From a virus, in the IMG/VR virus record IMGVR_UViG_3300046507_000491, positions 1 through 30,256 of that record: a stretch of DNA of 30,256 nucleotides, one strand, 5' to 3'. Numbering within the stretch: position 1 is the stretch's first letter; every line of letters starts with the position of its first letter. Both the position numbers and the translations under genes were made by a program. The notes below the pieces were generated by a model, which was not told where the DNA came from, did no database searches, and worked only from the letters and a program-made list of their open reading frames with translations. This document shows, in pieces, positions 26,736-30,256 of the stretch.

Positions 26736-28214
26736 ATGTGGAAGACTTTGCGGGACAAACACCCGAAGGATAACGACCTTCCCGATCGAGCGCACACAGT
26801 CGGCTGCTTAACGGCTGTGCTCGACGGCACGCAATACGACGTGCTGCCCTACTCGTTCCACACCGAGAAATCGGACGCCGACGAATACATCCCGCTGCGC
26901 GAGCGTCGACCTTCGGTGCGTTTCGCGCTGTGCTCAGAAGTCGTCGATGATTCGGTCGGCCTGCTGTTCTCCGAAGAGCACTTCCCGACCGTCACGAGCG
27001 AGAACGCGGACGCCGCCGAAGGTCTGGAGCGCATCGCGAAAGACTGCTATCTGAACGAAGTGATGATCGACGCCGCAACGCGCGGATCGGTCGGCTCGGC
27101 TGCGGTGCTGCTGCGCGTGCTGAAGAATCGCCTGTTCTTCTCGGTGATGAATACGCAGTTCTTGACTCCGGTATGGCAAGACGACGCGCCCGACACGCTG
27201 GCGAAGGTTGTCGAACTGTACAAAACGAAGGGTCGCGCGCTCAAGGCGCTCGGCTATCCGATCGCAGACGACGACGCAGCGAAAGACTTTTGGTTTCGCC
27301 GAGAGTGGGATGCGAGCGCTGAAGCATGGTTTGATCCGATGCCGGTGTCGAAAGAGAACGACCCCCAAAAGATGGTGGTCGACACGAAGCGCACGGTATC
27401 GCACAAACTCGGCTTCGTCCCGATCGTCTGGATGAAGAACCTGCCTGGCGGCGACGACATCGACGGCAAATGCACGTTCGCGAAGGCGATCGACACGAAC
27501 ATCGAGATTGATTATCTGCTCTCGCAAGGCGGGCGCGCGCTGAAGTATCAGAGCGATCCCACGCTGATGATCAAAGAGCCGGCGACCGGTCAAGGCGGCT
27601 CGCTCGTCAAGGGCGCAGGCAACGCGATCACGGTCGGCGCGGACGGCGACGCGAAACTGCTCGAAATGAGCGGCGACGGCACGAACGCGCTGCTCGAATA
27701 CGTGCGGCTCGCGCGGCAAGTGGCGCTCGAATCGATCCACGGCAACAAGGCCGACGCCGACAAGATCGCGGCGGCGCAGTCCGGTCGCGCTATGGAACTG
27801 ATGAACCAGGCGCTTATCTGGCTCGCCGACAAACTACGCATCTCCTACGGCGAGAAAGGCTTACTGCAACTCTATCGCATGATCGCGAAGGCGTCGCAGA
27901 AAGCGCAGCTCGTCGACTCGGAGGGGCAGAAGATCGACGCCATCGCGAGCGATAAGCCGTTCGCGCTCAAGTGGCCCGCGTGGTACTCGCCGACATGGGC
28001 GGATAAGACGAACGAGGCGAGCACGCTGTCGACGCTCACCTCTGGCGGTCTGCTCTCACGGGAAACTGCGACTTCTTCGATTGCCGGGCAATACGACATT
28101 GAAGATACGAAGGCCGAACTCGCCCGCATCGCGAAGGAATCCGCAGACGCGGACGCCGCCGAAATCGCGAAGGCGACGGCTATCAAACCTGTTGTCGACA
28201 ACACCGGCAACTAA
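26736..28214 (+). CDS. Portal protein
   Basis: 492 residues with the SPP1-gp6-like/DUF4055-type portal layout: an N-terminal region with RPSVRFALCSEVVDDSVGLL, an alpha/beta clip (HKLGFVPIVWMKNLPGGDDI), the long stem helices (LLEYVRLARQVALESIHGNK, SGRAMELMNQALIWLADKLR) and an Asp/Glu/Ala-rich C terminus. Twelve copies would form the channel through which terL pumps DNA. Follows the terminase genes as usual. Confidence 0.88.
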   Translation: MWKTLRDKHPKDNDLPDRAHTVGCLTAVLDGTQYDVLPYSFHTEKSDADEYIPLRERRPSVRFALCSEVVDDSVGLLFSEEHFPTVTSENADAAEGLERIAKDCYLNEVMIDAATRGSVGSAAVLLRVLKNRLFFSVMNTQFLTPVWQDDAPDTLAKVVELYKTKGRALKALGYPIADDDAAKDFWFRREWDASAEAWFDPMPVSKENDPQKMVVDTKRTVSHKLGFVPIVWMKNLPGGDDIDGKCTFAKAIDTNIEIDYLLSQGGRALKYQSDPTLMIKEPATGQGGSLVKGAGNAITVGADGDAKLLEMSGDGTNALLEYVRLARQVALESIHGNKADADKIAAAQSGRAMELMNQALIWLADKLRISYGEKGLLQLYRMIAKASQKAQLVDSEGQKIDAIASDKPFALKWPAWYSPTWADKTNEASTLSTLTSGGLLSRETATSSIAGQYDIEDTKAELARIAKESADADAAEIAKATAIKPVVDNTGN

Positions 28215-28238
28215 TCGCGCAGATGCGCAAACCGAACG

Positions 28239-28261
28239 GCCCGCTCGATGCGGGCTTTTTT
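28239..28261 (+). terminator. Intrinsic terminator after the portal gene
   Basis: GCCCGC, 5-base loop, GCGGGC, then TTTTTT. Partial termination here would set lower portal than capsid levels only if a promoter follows; more likely it ends a shorter transcript. Confidence 0.85.
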
Positions 28262-28297
28262 CATTCTTAGGGCGGGCAGATGCCCGGACACCATCAC

Positions 28298-28879
28298 ATG
28301 CGAATCTCGAAACTCCTTTCCTTCCTGCTCGGCTTCTCCGCAACGTTCCGCCTTGGCGTCGATGACGACGGCGCGGGCGGCAACGATCAGAAGCCGCCGG
28401 CACAGTCGAAAGAATCCTTTTCGCGCGAGTACGTGAGCGAACTGCGCGAAGAAAACAAGTCGTGGCGGCTGAAGATCAGCGAGCGCGACACCGAACTCTC
28501 GACGCTCAAAGCGAAGGTCGCGGAACTCGAATCCGGCAGCAAAGACGCGCTCACGAAGGCCGAACAAGCCGCGAATGATCGCGTGCTGCGCGCTGAACTG
28601 AAAGCCGTCGCCGCGAAACACGGCGTCGTCGACGTGAACGACGCGCTGAAGGTGCTCGACCTCGCCGGCGTGAAGCTCGACGCGGACGGCAACCTGACCG
28701 GAGCCGATGAACTGTTCGAAGCCGCGAAGAAGGCAAAGCCCTATCTCTTCGGCACGACGAGCACATCGAGCACGCAGAAGCCGCCGCCCGCTGGCGACCC
28801 GAAGCCGGTCGACGTTCGCAAGTCCGATCCGAAGGATTACGAGGCAGCAAAAGCCGCTTTCCTGAAGGCAGCGCGCTAA
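28298..28879 (+). CDS. Scaffold-like protein
   Basis: 193 residues, from ATG 28298: the spacer GGACACCATCACATG matches the capsid gene leader (GGAACGCATCACATG). A start at 28280 is the alternative. The middle is a long charged helix (YVSELREENKSWRLKISERD, then LSTLKAKVAELESG), the end has a Lys-rich helix (SDPKDYEAAKAAFLKAAR). Small coiled-coil proteins just before the capsid gene commonly act as assembly scaffolds; this role is inferred from position and composition. Confidence 0.7.
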   Translation: MRISKLLSFLLGFSATFRLGVDDDGAGGNDQKPPAQSKESFSREYVSELREENKSWRLKISERDTELSTLKAKVAELESGSKDALTKAEQAANDRVLRAELKAVAAKHGVVDVNDALKVLDLAGVKLDADGNLTGADELFEAAKKAKPYLFGTTSTSSTQKPPPAGDPKPVDVRKSDPKDYEAAKAAFLKAAR

Positions 28880-28917
28880 CCCGCCCGACATAGAGCAGCA
28901 CCCACACCTAAACCGAA

Positions 28918-28946
28918 GCCCGCCATTGCGCGGGCTTTTTGCTTTT
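28918..28946 (+). terminator. Intrinsic terminator before the capsid gene
   Basis: GCCCGC, 6-base loop, GCGGGC, then TTTTTGCTTTT. Both structural-gene terminators use the same stem. Capsid expression must come by read-through or a promoter overlapping the leader. Confidence 0.85.
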
Positions 28947-28960
28947 AAGGAACGCATCAC

Positions 28961-30256
28961 ATGCCGATTAGCAATTTCCCCGCCGCTCTCCAACCGGCAA
29001 TCCAGCAAGGTTTCCTGGCTCGCGAGTTCCAAAGCGGCCTGGAATCGCAAATCACGTATCGCGCCGTCGCTGACCGCGAGAAGTTCGCGAACGCGGTCGG
29101 CGAAACGATCACCAAGACCCGCCGCGGCCTGAAGGCGCCGGTTACGGCTCCGCTGAACCCGTCCGGCAACACGAATCTCGACAACGGCCTCACGCCGTCG
29201 GGCTGGACGATCGAGCAGTACACGCTCGGCATCGATATGTACGGCGACACGATGGACCTGAACATGGTGACGACTCGCGTCGGCATCGCGTCGCAGTTCC
29301 TGCAAAACGCGCATGTGAACGGCGTCCAAGCGATGCAATCGCTCGACCGCCTCGCGCGTAACAAGCTGTTCGGCGCATACCTGTCGGGCAACACCCGCGT
29401 TCGCACGACCCTCGGCGCTCCGGCTGCGACGGTTGCTGTCGACGACGTGCGCGGCTTCCAGTACGTGAGCGTCAATGGCGTTCTCGTTCCGGTTTCCGGC
29501 ACGAACACGCTGACCGTCGTTTTCGCGAACGGCAACAGCTACACGCTGACCGGCGTCGCTGTCGACGGCTCGAACGTGTCGACCGCACCGCAAGGCGTGA
29601 GCGGCACGCTGACGTTCTCGGGTAACGTGACCGTCGCCGATGCAACGGCCGGTAACTCGGTCATCGCCTCGAACGCCGCTTCGGTTCTGCGCCCGAACAG
29701 CAAGCTCTCGACGTCCGCAATCGTCGGCACCGACCTGCTCACGATGCAAGACCTGCTCGCAGGCGTGACGGTGCTGCGTAACAACCGCGTGCCGACGATC
29801 GGCGGCCTGTACAACTTCTATGCCGACAACGCGCAGTTGAAGGGTCTGTTCAAGGATCAGGATTTCAAGCTGCTCTATCAAGGTCAGTACGGCTCGACCG
29901 AGTTCAAGACCGGTCAAGTCATCGAAATCATGGGCCTGCGCATCATCCCGACGACCGAAGCCCCGCAGCAAACGCTCGGCGCGGTCAACGTGCACCGCGG
30001 AATCATGTGCGGTCAAGGCGCGCTGATCGAAGGCGATTACGAGGCGATTTCGAACAACGACATCGGCGACGACAACGCGCTGATTGAAATGCTCGACGGC
30101 GTTGCAATGGTCACGCGTGAACCGCTCGACCGCCTGCAACAGATCATCGCGCAGTCGTGGTACTGGATCGGCGGCTTTGCGGTTCCGACCGACATCACCG
30201 CGAACCAAAACATCATCCCGACCGCGACGAACAGCTATTACAAGCGCGCTGTCGTG
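28961..30256 (+). CDS. Major capsid protein (3' end missing)
   Basis: 432 codons are visible with no stop, so the gene runs off the window. It starts MPISNFPAALQPAIQQGFLA with AAGGAA upstream. Residues about 1-120 and 230-432 read as capsid fold (LDRLARNKLFGAYLSGNTRV; IVGTDLLTMQDLLAGVTVLR; NFYADNAQLKGLFKDQDFKL; EAISNNDIGDDNALIEMLDG). In between, about 150-235, is a Thr/Val/Asn-rich beta segment that looks like an inserted Ig-like domain, as in some P22-like coat proteins. Following a scaffold gene, this is the major coat protein. Confidence 0.85.
   Translation, partial: MPISNFPAALQPAIQQGFLAREFQSGLESQITYRAVADREKFANAVGETITKTRRGLKAPVTAPLNPSGNTNLDNGLTPSGWTIEQYTLGIDMYGDTMDLNMVTTRVGIASQFLQNAHVNGVQAMQSLDRLARNKLFGAYLSGNTRVRTTLGAPAATVAVDDVRGFQYVSVNGVLVPVSGTNTLTVVFANGNSYTLTGVAVDGSNVSTAPQGVSGTLTFSGNVTVADATAGNSVIASNAASVLRPNSKLSTSAIVGTDLLTMQDLLAGVTVLRNNRVPTIGGLYNFYADNAQLKGLFKDQDFKLLYQGQYGSTEFKTGQVIEIMGLRIIPTTEAPQQTLGAVNVHRGIMCGQGALIEGDYEAISNNDIGDDNALIEMLDGVAMVTREPLDRLQQIIAQSWYWIGGFAVPTDITANQNIIPTATNSYYKRAVV

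Noticed and set aside
28211-30208. A 665-residue open frame on the - strand opposite the scaffold and capsid genes
   Set aside because: A shadow of GC-rich codon use; the + strand frames match scaffold and capsid proteins, and the terminators are oriented for the + strand.

Overview
The window looks like part of a temperate tailed phage that lives as a plasmid (a phage-plasmid) in a high-GC betaproteobacterium, most likely Burkholderia or a relative. This rests on the GC-rich codon use, the protein flavour (YdaU-type replication protein, ERF, NinB, SSB, VUT transporter) and gene order. From memory, the layout resembles Bcep22-like Burkholderia podophages, but I could not test that. Late genes run off both ends: tail appendage and lysis genes at the left, terminase, portal, scaffold and capsid at the right. 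The genome is therefore probably circular or circularly permuted, and this is about half of it. I see no integrase, transposase, CRISPR array or tRNA.

Left end (1-1927, + strand): a repeat-rich tail appendage protein (partial), a probable fibre-tail adaptor, and an Rz spanin with Rz1 embedded in another frame. Plasmid block (1943-4218, + strand): a palindromic partition-like site, parA, a ribbon-helix-helix partner gene, a second copy of the site, a DnaA box, four or five iterons, AT-rich repeats and a Rep_3-type initiator gene behind a dyad related to the iterons. This block would copy and segregate the prophage as a plasmid.

Leftward genes (16888 down to 4230, - strand): a dense array, mostly overlapping by 1-4 bases. 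First come replication genes (YdaU/DUF1376 protein with a candidate internal origin, DnaC-like loader, HTH proteins). Next, from a strong promoter near 13900, come recombination and metabolism genes (ERF annealing protein, SSB, MazG-like protein, DEDDy exonuclease, lipoprotein, VRR-NUC nuclease, NinB). Next is a C5-cytosine methyltransferase. Last is an overlapping six-gene cluster running from a Ref-like nuclease to a VUT-family 7-deazaguanine precursor transporter and a TGT/DpdA-like protein. That final pair suggests this phage puts a 7-deazaguanine into its DNA, in addition to two DNA methyltransferases.

Control and accessory region (16889-23760): a leftward promoter with an operator dyad diverges from a small HTH repressor-like gene. 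Beyond it lie a promoter-terminator unit that looks like a roughly 78-nt small RNA, two strongly structured regions without convincing genes, and many very small genes on both strands. Two of the genes look modular, joined at a repeated 12-base word. Right end (23761-30256, + strand): small and large terminase, an N6-adenine/N4-cytosine methyltransferase, a small protein, portal, terminator, scaffold-like protein, terminator, and the major capsid protein, which runs off the end.

The most interesting features are the transporter-DpdA pair, the combination of plasmid and phage replication systems, the repeated partition element, and the small RNA and hairpin regions.
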